A stretch of DNA of 64,000 bases, from the NCBI GenBank assembly GCA_963678705.1, contig OY783222.1, positions 372,001 to 436,000 on the forward strand. Reading direction: 5' to 3'. The position numbers and the translations under genes were made by a program. The stretch comes from Panorpa germanica (Eukaryota > Arthropoda > Insecta > Mecoptera > Panorpidae). Under the pieces are notes generated by a model. It was given only the letters and a program-made list of their open reading frames with translations, ran no database searches and had not been told where the DNA came from. Shown in pieces: positions 37,926-50,166 of the stretch (position 1 is the first letter of the stretch; each line of letters starts with the position of its first letter).

Positions 37926-40334
37926 TAAGTATCTAACAAGTAATGCAGATACTTTAATAAACATATCTAACAATCAATTTGCACACGGTGTCGTATATTT
38001 CCCAAAGGACAGTGGTGTATTGATGAACACTAAAGTAAAAGTTTCATCTCATGATAAAGTCTGTTAATAAGGAACAACTCGAATACACATACTGAAGAAG
38101 GTTATCGGGTGGTCTTACAACAGAAAAAACTACGCACAAACTATAGAGCACTATTGTTAGTAAGATGGATTACCGCATTACCACTAATTCGTTAAACGTT
38201 CAAATAGAAGTTTGTGAATACTTGAACTAAAGACAGAAGTCAGATAATAATAGATTCGTAATTAATGACTTAATTAATAATGCCCAATGCTTACTAATGC
38301 GGAAGTGTCGTGCCGACTGATGCGTTAGTTCATTGCTATAATAAGACACCCACTTATCAAGTAATAAATGCTAAAATGTTTTCGATTTGTGATTTGACAA
38401 ATGTGTGTTATATCAATAGAAATTTACAATAAAATTTATAGTAAACCTCTCATATTCGCGTATTGAATTACAGAATTATTAATCTATTGAATATTAAACA
38501 ATCTGCATATGTGAGAAGTTTACTGCATTATACTCGTGTATTATTATATATTAATATTGACATTCACGCTGTGTGCTTTTTCTAACATTAAGTAGAATTA
38601 GAAAATGAGACATTGAGTGAGCTAATCGATTGGGCATGATTATTTTTTATAAATCGACACTCGGTGCTGCTATCAATAATTCGTCATTGAAACCATCACG
38701 AATTGCTGAAGACTGATATAAAAAAATATATATCGCTTCTTAAAAGATTTATTTTAGTACAAAGAATTATTTCGGTTGATTTCTGGTTTTCGATTTGAAA
38801 ATATTCGAATCTGGAGATTATAAGAAGATGAAGAGAAGTATAAAAGGATAACAAATAGGAATTACAGTCCAATAAATTATTTTTAGACAGATTAATGGGG
38901 CATTACATAATCAATTTGTATTTAGTGCACGACTCTGTGGGCTGAACACGCAGACGACGATCATCTTCATGCATTTTGCGGTACTTGCTCTAATTTATTT
39001 TGTATTCGTACTTGATTCCTTCACCTACACGTGGAGGAAGAGTGTGGTAGAGAGGACTCTCTCGACGTTGCTCCCACGTTGGTCTCGGCGTTTAGTTTAC
39101 TTCTGGCCATGAACTCGTTACTCATTATTTTAAACCCTGTTGTAACTCGAGAGCATCGAGAGTGAAGTGAGGTCCAGCCTGAAGACAACATTCAATCCAT
39201 ATCAAAGTACTTTATTAAATAGATCGCTTCTGACGTCATCGTTCGTGTCGATGTTATTCAATGAAATTGATAGTGTTAGTGCTCTATCGGAGCGGCGCCT
39301 TCATCCGCGAGGCAAACGAGATCATCTTCAGATAATTTTACTTTTAAATTACACCGTTAGCACAATTACTTCACTTTTAGTTTCATTAAGTATATCTGTG
39401 CATTATAACTATATGGTAAGTCCTCGGATTTACGCGGATTCGAGTTATGCGAATCAAACATGTGTATATTACATAAGTTTTTATATATGCTTGAATTTTC
39501 CTTTCAAATGAGCACATATAATATACATGTACAAAGCAGATCGTATTAATAAATTTTTATTGATGGTTCTAAGACAGTATTCGACTTACGCTGTTGTTCA
39601 ACTTATACGGAAATCCGTTGTAAGTGAAGGACTTACTCTGTTCTGTTTTGAAAAATATTATTATCAGTAATTAGGCAGCCTGAAGATAGACTGAAGATAT
39701 TTAACATCTAAAATGAAGTATGAAGTAGCTGCATAGTTTGATTAGCATTGTTCCGGGTATTGCAGATCTCTGTACCGGTAAGGCACCATCATTGTTGAAT
39801 GTCAGTTGATTGACGAATATAACTATTAGATCATAAACACAGCTGGATTCGGACTCGGTGAAAGTCATTCAAAGGAGCATCGAGGTCCCAGCGGCATATG
39901 CCCCGGATGTCTTCTTTTCGCAATATCAGAACATCTTCTTAACACAATCTCGAGAGAACCTTAACAGGCTTTTAGTTACTTATTGCCTATATCAGTGATG
40001 GTACACCTTTTTTCATTTGATTTTCTTTAAAAAATATATGGAAGGAATGACTTTGAGCGTTGAAGAATTGACACAACATATAAATATAAATTACGCTAGC
40101 AATAGATTTCCAAACCCTGATCTTAAAGAGTACATACCATTTGCAATATGTAATATGCTATTTACTTGTAACATATTTCCAGATCTAAGAAGATCTGCAT
40201 CTTGCGCCACCAACCTTTATCAGACTACGTTGATGCAATTTGACATGATTTGGTATTGATGATCAACAATATTTATTTCATCATTAATTAACTATATTGT
40301 ACTGTGACGGTATTGACTTGTAAGTACGTATAGT
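37926..40334. other. Gene-free stretch between arrays
   Basis: No gene supported. A GC-richer patch at about 38930-39330 has an open frame from 39167 (114 codons) that resembles no family I know and could be an untranslated exon or chance. Confidence 0.3.
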
Positions 40335-40738
40335 AACGTGAAGATACTTTTTTCACGTGAAGATACTTTTTTCACGTAAAGATACTTTTTTCACGCGAAG
40401 ATACTTTTTTCACGCGAAGATACTTTTTTCTCGTGAATATACTTTTTTCACGTGAAGATACTTTTTTCACGCGAAGATACTTTTTTCACGTGAAGATACT
40501 TTTTTCACGTAAAGATACTTTTTTCACGTGAAGATACTTTTTTCACGCGAAGATACTTTTTTCTCGTGAAGATACTTTTTTCACGTGAAGATACTTTTTT
40601 CACGCGAAGATACTTTTTTCACGCGAAGATACTTTTTTCACGTGAATATACTTTTTTCACGTGAAGATACTTTTTTCTCGTGCCGATACTTTTTTCACGT
40701 AAAGATACTTTTTTCACGTGAATATACTGTTTTCAGGA
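40335..40738. repeat. 19-bp array rich in CACGTG
   Basis: Twenty-one consecutive units of CACGTGAAGATACTTTTTT. By my count the first six bases are CACGTG in 8, CACGCG in 6, CACGTA in 3, CTCGTG in 3 and AACGTG in 1. The variants recur with a spacing of six to seven units (CTCGTG at units 6, 13 and 19), hinting at higher-order duplication. Open frames through it are an artefact of the period. Confidence 0.92.
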
Positions 40739-42039
40739 CAGACCATGGTTCCAACAAAAGACACATATGAACCCGCACATTAATCATAGTGACATAGATG
40801 TAACCATAGACAACGAGCCTGAATTATAATGACTACAAACAAATGATCTTGAATTGTGCGTAGAGTTGCACGTCACAAGCAACAGGCAATCCATATCCGT
40901 ACGACGTAATGGTGTTCTTATTCGAATTGTATGAATTACAGCTAATTTGTGAACAAAAGGTTAAATTATTTAAAATAAAACAAAATGTTTAACCTTCAAT
41001 GTTCGAGTAGATGTACCATATACCGCGCTACAGGTCCGTTTCAAATGTTAGTGACCCAGGCCCTTGCTCATTTCACAGTCACTGTTGGTACAAGATGTGT
41101 AAACGTGTGCAGCATCGAAAGGAGAACTCCGTAAAGAAGAATATAGATGGTCTTATAAATGTTACATATGTATATATATATGTGGTAAAGCTGTTTTGAC
41201 TAAAATGGTTGCCAACCACTGTAGTAAACTATTAGAATTTGTAATTGACGCATTGAAAACAACAACGTAGTATACTACTTTGCTTCTCATCACTCATTAC
41301 TTCAGTTGTCATTTTCTGCTTCTCGTTTTTTCTCACGGTTTGTGATTTTTTAAGGTCTAATGTACTAAAATACTTCACATTCATTTAAAACATTAATTAT
41401 TTCATTAATGACATCACCTTGGCAGAAGTTCAGTAAAGCACAAGGTTAGTGGCAAACGGATAATTCAATGTAAGTACCGGAACTGCTAAATAATGAGACG
41501 ATTAGACAAACTAAAATGAACCCAGACCATCGCTTAAGTATTTTCCCGCTAAACAGAGTTGTTAACATAAAAAGTTTGTTGTTTTTTACTTGTTTTTTAC
41601 ATCGATATAATGTAAGGTTATATAACAGAATTATGTTAAAGTTCGATAAATAACAATACGTAATCTAAGGTAAAAACTACTACATTAAATAATACATGTA
41701 TTTCGTTTCAGTAAATAAATGTGAATTGTAAAACCATAAATTATTTTATGGTATTTATTAATTAAATTATAATGTTTGTTAGTTAATTTTCTAAGTTGCT
41801 CAGCATCCTGCTGTGCGACGCTAACCGCAGCTTCTGTTCGATTCACGATCAACGGTTACGTCAGCGTTAATCACAATATCAACACCTTAATTCAATTAAC
41901 CAAATACAAACAAACATAACGTCTGCAGAGATTGTTAACAAATTAATCTTAAATGTCGCTTTTTTACAACTTATTTGCTAAAAACATAGGTCACACTTTT
42001 TGTATTTGAAGATGCCGTCATTTATATATGCAGACCATC
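40739..42039. other. Gene-free stretch
   Basis: AT-rich DNA with no recognisable gene. CCCGCTAAACA at about 41549 resembles the terminus of the 31709-32067 element. Confidence 0.35.
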
Positions 42040-42803
42040 TAAGGCGCTCAACACATGGGGCGACTGGTTGCCAAACTTAGCCCCGAATCTGTCCGAACCG
42101 AATGAGAATGGAACTGTGTTGTTAGTGAGAGAAAGAACGTGTATACGAGTGAGAGAAAACTTAATGCACGAATGAAACTAAATTGGTATTCGATCCGTGT
42201 TCCGTGACTATAGAACGATAGCATAATAGGGGATTTTATTATGTCGTATTTGATTGTATGTCTTCTTCTTCTTCAGTGGCTCGACAGCCCTGGGTGGGCC
42301 CTGGCCTTCTCAAGATTTTTTTCCGAATGATTTAATTACTTGAGATTTCGTAACAAGATTTTTTTCACGGGGTGGAGTTGTTAACACCACGCCCAACCCC
42401 AACCTGGAGGACCAGTCCCCTGATATAATCCCCAGGGGCAGGGTGCCCGGCTATACCCCCAGGCACTGGGTAGACATTGGGACTATTCTTTCACACCCGG
42501 TCACCACTCGGGAAATTTGATTGTATGTATGTATTTAAATACTTTTCAATAGTATTCGTAAATATCTCTGTCGATGATGTTATCATCAAAACCATGCAAC
42601 CACATGAAACCAAGGATGCACTGCGGTCGAGAAATTGACTCGCGGCAAACGTACTCAAAACCAGTTTGAAATTAGTTTAGTTACGTTCGTGCCGTGTGTT
42701 TTATTTCATTCGTATACACGTTCGTTCTCTCACTAACAACACAATTCCAATCACATTCGGGGCTAAGGTTTGCAACCAGTCGCGTCGAGTGCAGAGGGCC
42801 TAA
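42040..42803. mobile_element. TIR DNA element with nested insertion
   Basis: The left end (TAAGGCGCTC..., then GGCGACTGGTTGC, AACTGTGTTGTTAGTGAGAG and ACGTGTATACGA) is repeated in inverted form at the right end, which finishes in AGGGCCTAA. Arms are about 130 bases with substitutions. The same arms occur at 44097-44465. The element has no transposase frame, so it is non-autonomous. A 254-bp retroposon interrupts it at 42261. Confidence 0.75.
42261..42514 (-). mobile_element. Nested 5'-truncated retroposon with GAA tail
   Basis: A GC-richer insert flanked on both sides by the 13-base direct repeat ATTTGATTGTATG (42248-42260 and 42515-42527). Read on the minus strand it ends with GAGCCACTGAAGAAGAAGAA, a simple-repeat 3' tail of the kind seen in some non-LTR retrotransposons. 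It contains no open frame of size, as expected for a truncated copy. The LINE family is not identified. Confidence 0.7.
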
Positions 42804-44096
42804 CAGTCAAATACTATTAGAGACAGATTTTCTTTTTTTTTGGTCTTACATAAAAGTCAATTGTATCCAGTTATCATATTTTTTACGTAATGTTACGTAA
42901 AACAAGTGCGATACAAGGGTATTATAAAAAGATTCTTCAAGTGTTACGTCACTATATTTCTGGTACTTCCATGACATCATTATTACCATCTTCCTGATAT
43001 TGCCATAAATAGATGCGGTCATTTATGACCCAACACCGGACATAAAATTACCATTTCTTTAACAAAAATGTTAATAGAGTATTGTTCAGCAAAGTTATTT
43101 TGTAAAACTACCATTAAAAGGCATGTGATCACTGATCGCACCGAGTTATTATATCTCATTGAAACCTTCAATTCAGGCGTTCATATAATAGGCAATCTGT
43201 AATTACTTGTATCATCATAAACTTCATGCTTTGCGAGACCTTTGACCTTACATCTTTGTGGTCTATAGTTAAACTGAGCAAGTTTACCTTTTAAAGGACA
43301 AAATAATATGATAATATTTAACGTCGCCCTCAACACGATACATGAGATCTAGATCAATCACTGATTGATCCAAGTCTTCAACAATGTGTGACCTACTTAC
43401 AGTCGCTGATGAAGACGACGCGGCGGTGACGAAGCAATTTAGAAATTTCAAGTCGAATCAAAGCCATTGTCAATTAATTTAACATACAATGCTCTGTGAT
43501 GGACCTATGTTAGCTGGAAGCTTTGCAATCGTTACATACTTCTTCTCCTTCTTTCAAATTAATCTCTCTCCCTTCTTTTTCCAACTCGTATCTCATTGTT
43601 TATTTCATGAAAATAATTAGCTCTGAAAAGTCAAGGATAATTATTTCATTTATTATTTGATTACAAATATTTAATAATTGTTTTTTAAATTCATCATTCT
43701 CTTTATAGAACACCTTGTATCCGTACATTTTTAGGTAGAAATTTAGAATTAAGATCACATGAGATTAAAGCCTAACTTTCAATTATTTTTAGTCCACATT
43801 AATTTAAAACCACAATCGCTTTGACAGGTTTATGTCTGCAGGTTCATCTACAGCAGCTACTTCTTAGTAATCTGTGGTTTTTGTGGCCCTCCCAGAATAT
43901 GTACATCACATCCGAAGGTGATTGTCCCTGAATTGTTGACTCGTTAGTTACGACACACATTTGCGGTTTCGATCCTATTTTAAATCCGCGTCCAGAATAT
44001 CGCAATTCCCATTCCCCGTCTTACTTACAATTAATGACACTTCACTTGTTATCGCACGTTTCTTTTCTTTTGTAGATATTTTTCTGCAAGCACTAT
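42804..44096. other. Gene-free spacer between two TIR elements
   Basis: No gene or clear repeat seen. Confidence 0.35.
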
Positions 44097-44465
44097 TAGG
44101 ACGTCCGCACATGGGTCGATTGGTTGCAAACTCATGCACTGAATCTGCCCGAACCGAATGAGAATGCAACTGTGTTGTTAGTGAGAGAACACACGGCACG
44201 AATTAAAGAAAATTGATTTTAAACTAGTTTTGAGCTACTGTGTTTCTATGCTGCAGAGCATGTTTGCTTGCTTTGATGGTGACATCATGAGCAAAGATGT
44301 GCACAAATACTATTCAAAAGTATTTAGATACGTACATACATACAAATACGACACAATAAAATACCCTATTATACTCTGTTATTGTTAAAAATTCTATAGA
44401 GTCACAAAACACGGCTCGTTTTTCGGCTAGTTTGCAATCAGTCGACTCTTGTGCGGAGGACCTAA
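44097..44465. mobile_element. TIR DNA element, shorter family member
   Basis: Begins TTAGGACGTCCGCACATGGG and ends CTTGTGCGGAGGACCTAA, with internal matches to the element at 42040-42803 (CGAACCGAATGAGAATG, TGTGTTGTTAGTGAGAGAAC, CACGGCACGAAT, AAGTATTTAGATACGTACAT). About 370 bp, non-coding. Confidence 0.7.
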
Positions 44466-45196
44466 GAGAACAAAAAGGTCTTGATTTCTGTGGTAGGGAT
44501 TAAAGTACAGATAATTTATATAAATTAGAACATTCATTAGCTGGATTAATTACTGAAATTGAGAGTGGCAGATTAAAATTAACAAAACGTGAACCTTGAA
44601 CAATTTAAGTGCATGAACCTGCTCCTCTCAGTACCTGGAACAACAGGTTCCTGCTCTCATTACAAACGCGATTTCATCGAGAAACCTAATAAAGTATTTT
44701 TATCAGAACACTAAAATGCTTTTAAGAGGAGCTATGATTAATGTGAATAATGTCCACTGGATCTGCAAGTGCAGTAGATTGAATCATACTTATTATTTCA
44801 CCTTGCAAAGGTTTCGCTGTAGATACGCAATGCCGACCAATTTATCACGTTGAATTTACATGTCAAATAACTTTATGATAAGAAGCCGCTCTTGGCTTGG
44901 AACATTCTTTAGCACAGATTTATTAACATTTTTAAATCATTAATAAGAGATTATCCTTTGAAGGATTTTAATATACGAATATCTTCATGTTTTCATGAAT
45001 AAGTTTGTATCAGTAATAGTTTTGGTTTGAGTAGATTCTGAGAAACATTTCAACCTTCTTACAGATTATAAAATATTAATAAATCCCTTTTTAAGGTTTA
45101 AAGGATTAGCGCTAATGAGCTTCTACTATTTTGACAGTTATCATGATGTCAAAACTATAATGCTGAGGTAGTACGTTTTAAAATAATTGTATCGTG

Positions 45197-45935
45197 ATAG
45201 ACCAGGGTAGATAAATTTAGAAACATAAAAAAATTAAAGTAGAATGAAACCTATTGGAAATGGAAGGGAATACTACTAAAATGAAAGGAAAAATAAATTA
45301 CAGTCGATCTGAGGTTGGGAAGAGGTAGGGGGTGAGGTTTTAAGGGTGAAAATCGGTAAATCTCGATTTCCGGCAAAACTACAAGTCCTATCGAAAAAAG
45401 TTAATCGCAAAGTTGTAGATAATAAAAAGATCTACAACTTTTGTATCTACACTTTTTCTCCATAACCTCAAAATTCATGTAGAAAATCCAAAAAACCACA
45501 TTTTTGATTTTTTATTTTTATCTTTTACAAAAAAATTTTTTTTTCATGATATTTGGTGAAAACTTACCTCTTTATGTCCCAAACACACTGGAATTTTGAA
45601 GATTTAAAATATTAATTTTTTCACCCTATTTTGACTCGATATCGAAAAAATAACCCTAGTTTTCAATCGAAAATTCTCACGTCAAAATATCTGATTTTTC
45701 AAAAAAGTCGGTGGGCTTTTTGTTCGTTGAAATCTCTATTTTCTGATGGTGTAAAAAAAAATATACATTACAATGGAAAAAATTTTCAGAAAATGCAAAA
45801 AAACGAAAAATACTAAAATTCGAAATTTTTTTTTTAATCTTTATGTACAATTTTGAGGTATTCATTAAAATTTTTACTTTAATTACTCGAAAAACGTTAG
45901 GGACCATGTTAGATTAATAAACAAAAAATTGCAAG
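45197..45935 (+). repeat. Left long terminal inverted repeat
   Basis: Pairs with 48016-48759. It contains AAAATCGGTAAATCTCGATT, TACAAGTCCTATCGAAAAAA and GTTAGGGACCATGTTAGATT. AT-rich and without plausible coding function. Confidence 0.85.
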
Positions 45936-46048
45936 TCGAAATGTACTACTATAATTAACAACTAAATAAGTTAATAAAGTTAATATTTAATATGACATCT
46001 ACAAAATTTTGAGAAAATTGTCGAATTTTCTTTAAATTATATGCGTAG

Positions 46049-47720
46049 ATGCCTATTTATTGCTATTTTAAAATTATACCTTTATACCTGAGTGACCTGA
46101 GTGAAGTCTTGTCTCTAAAAACGGTCCAATCTTCTGTTAAAGTAAACGGAGATATTATAGCAATTGATCCGTTATTGATATTTCAAAGAATATCTCTAAT
46201 GATCGACAGTAAAAAAGATATGGAAACTTATTTACAATACAAGCTTGCACCTTTTCCATTATCTCTTTTTACCGAAAATGGCTTCAGAAAAAACGTTAAA
46301 TCTCAGCTCTACGAATTATTTGTGAGTACGAATAGATCAACGCATTTTGACGGCATTGTGCATGTCGTCGACGGTGGATTTTTACTACACAAAGTAATTT
46401 GGCAGAAAACTGAAACGTTGGAAGAGATCATGAATATATATTTACGCTATGTAGAAAAACATTACGCAGCAAACAGCTGTATAGTTTTTGATGGGTACCA
46501 TGAAATTGAAAAATCAATTACTGTGTCAACAGTACCAGCAGTTCATTCAACTAAAAAAGGAGAACGTAGTCGTAGAAAGACGTCAGACAATATTCCAGAG
46601 TTGAATTATCAAAACCATACAAAAATATCATTTTTGCAAGAAAAATTTTTATTTAATGAGAAAAACAAAGACAAAATAATAAAGTCGTTAATGCAAGTAT
46701 TACAGTCAAAAGGATTTTCCTGTTAACAAGCTAAAGAAGATGCTGATGCTGACATTATTAAGACCTCGATAGAAATTGCCAAAGATACTAATAAAACTGT
46801 CATTGTTGTAGGACAAGATATTGATCTTTTGGTCCTTTTGAATCAATTAAATTCTAATAATCATAAAATTTATTTTCTCAAGCCCGGTTCTGGAAATATA
46901 AAAGATCTTTTTTTCACGTCTAATAGTTTCAAGTGTGAATCCGTCAAAAAACATCGTTGCATTTCTGCATTGTTTTTCTGGTTGCGACACAACATCTGGA
47001 TTTGCCGGAAAAGGAAAGAAAACTATAGTAAATTCATTATTAGGCAATCAAAATTTGTCAAATTTGGCTAATATTTTTTTTAAAAAAGATGTAAACAAAG
47101 AAGATATAAAAAAAAATGGATTGAAATTAATTAAATAAATTTATAAATGTAAAAAGGATAATATATCACTGAATCAATTAAGATTTCAAAAATTTCAATT
47201 GGCAAAAATTAAATCATCTTTCATATTGGCAAATCTCCCACCCACAGAAGGTGCAGCAGAACAACATTGTTACAGGGCATATTATCAGCTTCAAACGTGG
47301 CTGGGTAATGAATTGACAGCAACAGATTGGGGCTGGAAGCAACATCAACATGGAATTATGCCCAAATTTACAGAAATTGAATTAATTCCGGAAAAATTGC
47401 TGAAAACTATTTGCTGCAGCTGTGAAACTGGATGTAATAGTTTAAAATGTGGCTGCCGAAAACATGGTTTAAAATGCACAAATTTATGCTCAAATTGTGA
47501 TGGTTCTGAACAATGCGCCAATGTGGAGAAAAAAATCTACGAGGAAGTTAATGATTCAGATGAAATTGCGGATGAAGAACCAATGCAGACCGAAAATAAT
47601 GTTAGAGACGAAGACGGTGATGGTCTTGAAGATGTCGAAGATCTACTAGAATCAGAAAGGCCTGTCGAATCTAACGATCAAGAAATACCATCAAAAAGAC
47701 AGAAACTGATGAATAAGTGA
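46049..47720 (+). pseudogene. Decayed FEN1/XPG-like nuclease with C-terminal CXC motif
   Basis: An interrupted reading frame on the plus strand. Pieces: 46049-46726 ending in a TAA; the same frame continues to about 46950; then a shift to the frame of 46935-47138 with another in-frame TAA; then 47142-47720. In order it shows VVDGGFLLHKV, then CIVFDGYHE, the acidic block AKEDADADII, VVGQDIDLLVLL and FSGCDTTSGFAGKGKK. These match the N region, VFDG, the acid-rich I region and the helix-hairpin GCDxT region of flap endonuclease/XPG nucleases. Downstream come NLPPTEGAAEQHCYRAYYQ and a tesmin/TSO1-like cysteine motif (CCSCETGCNSLKCGCRKHG and CTNLC), then an acidic tail. Two stops and one frameshift mean this copy is inactive; the N-terminus also seems missing. 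It is presumably the mobility gene of the surrounding element. Confidence 0.75.
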
Positions 47721-48015
47721 TTCGAATTGAATACTATGTTTTGATAAATACAAAGATTAATGCTTTTAGAAATAATAGAATGTATAGTGTAATCATTAAA
47801 AAAAATCTCTACTCAATAGTACGATTTACGTGAATATTTCTATCTAATGAGATTTTCTAATACATAAATGTAATGAAAATTTAATAAATCAACTTTTATT
47901 ACTGAAAAAAATAGCAGTAGTCACATTTTTTTAATAAAATCCCCTTTTAAATCGTATTTTTAATATTTACGACAACTATGTTTTTTGCGATATTTATGTT
48001 TAATTGGTTTGTAAT

Positions 48016-48759
48016 TTTTTTGTTTATTAATCTAACATGGAACCTAACGTTTTTCGAGTAATTAAAGTAAAAATTTTAATGAATACCTCAAAATTGTACA
48101 TAAAGATTAAAAAAAAAATTTCGAATTTTAGTATTTTTCGTTTTTTTGCATTTTCTGAAAAATTTTTCCATTGTAATGTATATTTTTTTTTACACCATCA
48201 GAAAATAGAGATTTCAACGAACAAAAAGCCCACCGACTTTTTTGAAAAATCAGATATTTTGACGTGAGAATTTTCGATTGAAAATTAGGGTTTTTTTTTC
48301 GATATCGAGTCAAAATAGGGTGAAAAAATTAATATTTTAAATCTTCAAAATTCCAGTGTGTTTGGGACATAAAGAGGTAAGTTTTCACCAAATATCATGA
48401 AAAAAAAAATTTTTTTGTAAAAGATATAAATAAAAAATCAAAAATGTGGTTTTTTGAATTTTTTACATGAATTTTGAGGTTATGGAGTAAAAGTGTAGAT
48501 ACAAAAGTTGTAGATCTTTTTATTATCTACAACTTTGCCATTTAACTTTTTTCGATAGGACTTGTAGTCTTGCCGGAAATCGAGATTTACCGATTTTTAC
48601 CCTTAAAACCTCACCCCCAACCCCTTCCCAACCTCAGATCGACTGTAATTTATTTTTCCTTTCATTTTAGTAGTATTCCCTTCCATTTCCAATAGGTTTC
48701 ATTCTACTTTAATTTTTTTATATTTTTAATTATTTTTGACGGCTTCTACCCTGGTCTAT
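48016..48759 (-). repeat. Right long terminal inverted repeat
   Basis: Inverted partner of 45197-45935. It ends TTCTACCCTGGTCTAT followed by GAGTCC. The outermost 40 bases carry extra sequence (GACGGC) relative to the left arm. Confidence 0.85.
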
Positions 48760-50001
48760 GAGTCCACAGGAGCTCTAAATTTATTGCGTATTGCGTAAAT
48801 TTATTTATCTCTTAAATCAAATAGACAAATAAATAAATATTGATTCAACAAATTAAAAACACTTCAAATCTAAATCTAAATGTACTTGACATTAATTGCT
48901 GTTGCAATAAATAAAATATTAATAAAGCGAATAATGAACAAAACAAATAAAATATTGTCCTATGGAATCATCTTGATTCGTATCTTGAATGATCTCAACA
49001 TAACTATGTGGTTCTCTCCATAAAAACTATATTTGATAACCATTAGAATTAGAATTGTTATCTTAAAATCAGTAATGAGTAACCTCATTCTGATCAACAT
49101 TTTATAACCTAACAAAAATATGTAATAGATGCTTGTGTAAACAAACAAGTTAGAACTGATTTAAACGATAAATGGTACAGATGATTCTAATAAACATAAT
49201 CTGTCCGATCCCAGGGACAGAACTACACTTAATGTCACTAATCGTAACAATTTAATAGCTTCTGTATTCCCGCGTCAATATTCTTGCCCAATAATTTCAT
49301 ATTAACGAAATAAATCAATTCGAAATTTTCATACATTGACAATTTAAAATAAAATATGTCCCGATTATTGTACAGTTTTATGTGAAATGAAAATCAATTT
49401 ATATTTTTATTATGCAGATCAATATCATTTAGAAATATCAAGAATTTTGATTTGAATATGATGGCGTAATGATAGTTTATTGTGATTTGAATTTATTTAT
49501 AGGTAGAAGTACTGATCTGGAGATCAAAATTGAAATTAAATAGCGGCGAGGTTCAGTAAATTATATTTTCAGTAATTATATTATTGTAGTACTGGTGACA
49601 AATTACAAGTGTAAGTGATTTGTTTGACATTAAAATATTTTAGCAATTTATGCAAATACTTAACAGTTAATATTATGCACAAGTGAAATACCAATCCTAG
49701 TCGTAACCACAAGCCTAGTCGCAGCAAAGTGAATTCATTACAAGAACAAGATGCCAGGCATCTAATCTTAAAATCTCTCTAATTATTACGCAACGTGTCA
49801 TCTCCTGTCTCTTCCCTCATTGTTCATCGTTTATAAATAAATAAACAATAGAATGTTAGTTCGTATCAGGGGTGATGAGGGAGGGAGGGGGCGAGTCAGA
49901 ACCATAATGGGAGTGCTTTTCTTGTCGCGTAACTGTGTTTCATGTTCGGTACACAACAGACATCAATGGCTCTGAATTAAACACATTGATATTACCCAAT
50001 G

Positions 50002-50166
50002 GGCTTGTGTCCTATGTCTTAATTTCTATAAAAGTGTGCTATATATTGATAAAGTAAAGTGGGTTACTAGAACCTCAAATGTTCAATTATTTTTTAAAAA
50101 CTCCTTATATTTCAGGAGATATTAACAATTAAAAAAGTCATTTTGTCTCTTTAATTATTATGTGAC
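50002..50166. repeat. GGCTTGTGTCC-family element, left half
   Basis: Starts GGCTTGTGTCCTATGTCTTA and matches 55550-55710 through ACTAGAACCTCAAATGTTCA and ATATTAACAATTAAAAAAG. It lacks the right half, so it is truncated. Confidence 0.65.

Larger units (their letters stand above)
45197..48759. mobile_element. Long-inverted-repeat element with FEN/XPG-like nuclease gene
   Basis: About 3.56 kb bounded by ATAGACCAGGGTAGA and its complement, with inverted arms of about 735 bases (45197-45935 and 48016-48759). The outer ends differ by a small indel; the inner arms are nearly identical, as shown by the mirrored frames at 45631-45816 (plus) and 48128-48313 (minus). TA flanks each end if the termini are taken as GACCAGGG. 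The core carries a decayed gene on the plus strand with nuclease and CXC motifs (separate entry). The superfamily is not recognised; the size of the arms recalls fold-back-type DNA transposons. Confidence 0.85.

Noticed and set aside
39167-39511. 114-codon frame in a GC-richer patch
   Set aside because: No family similarity and no supporting exon structure; kept only as a note in the gene-free stretch.
40585-40770. Repeat-like protein frame (61 codons)
   Set aside because: It is simply a translation of the 19-bp array, whose period returns to frame every three units.
45631-45816. Mirrored frames in both arms of the long-TIR element
   Set aside because: Identical frames on opposite strands follow from the inverted repeat; codon content is AT-run driven and not coding-like.
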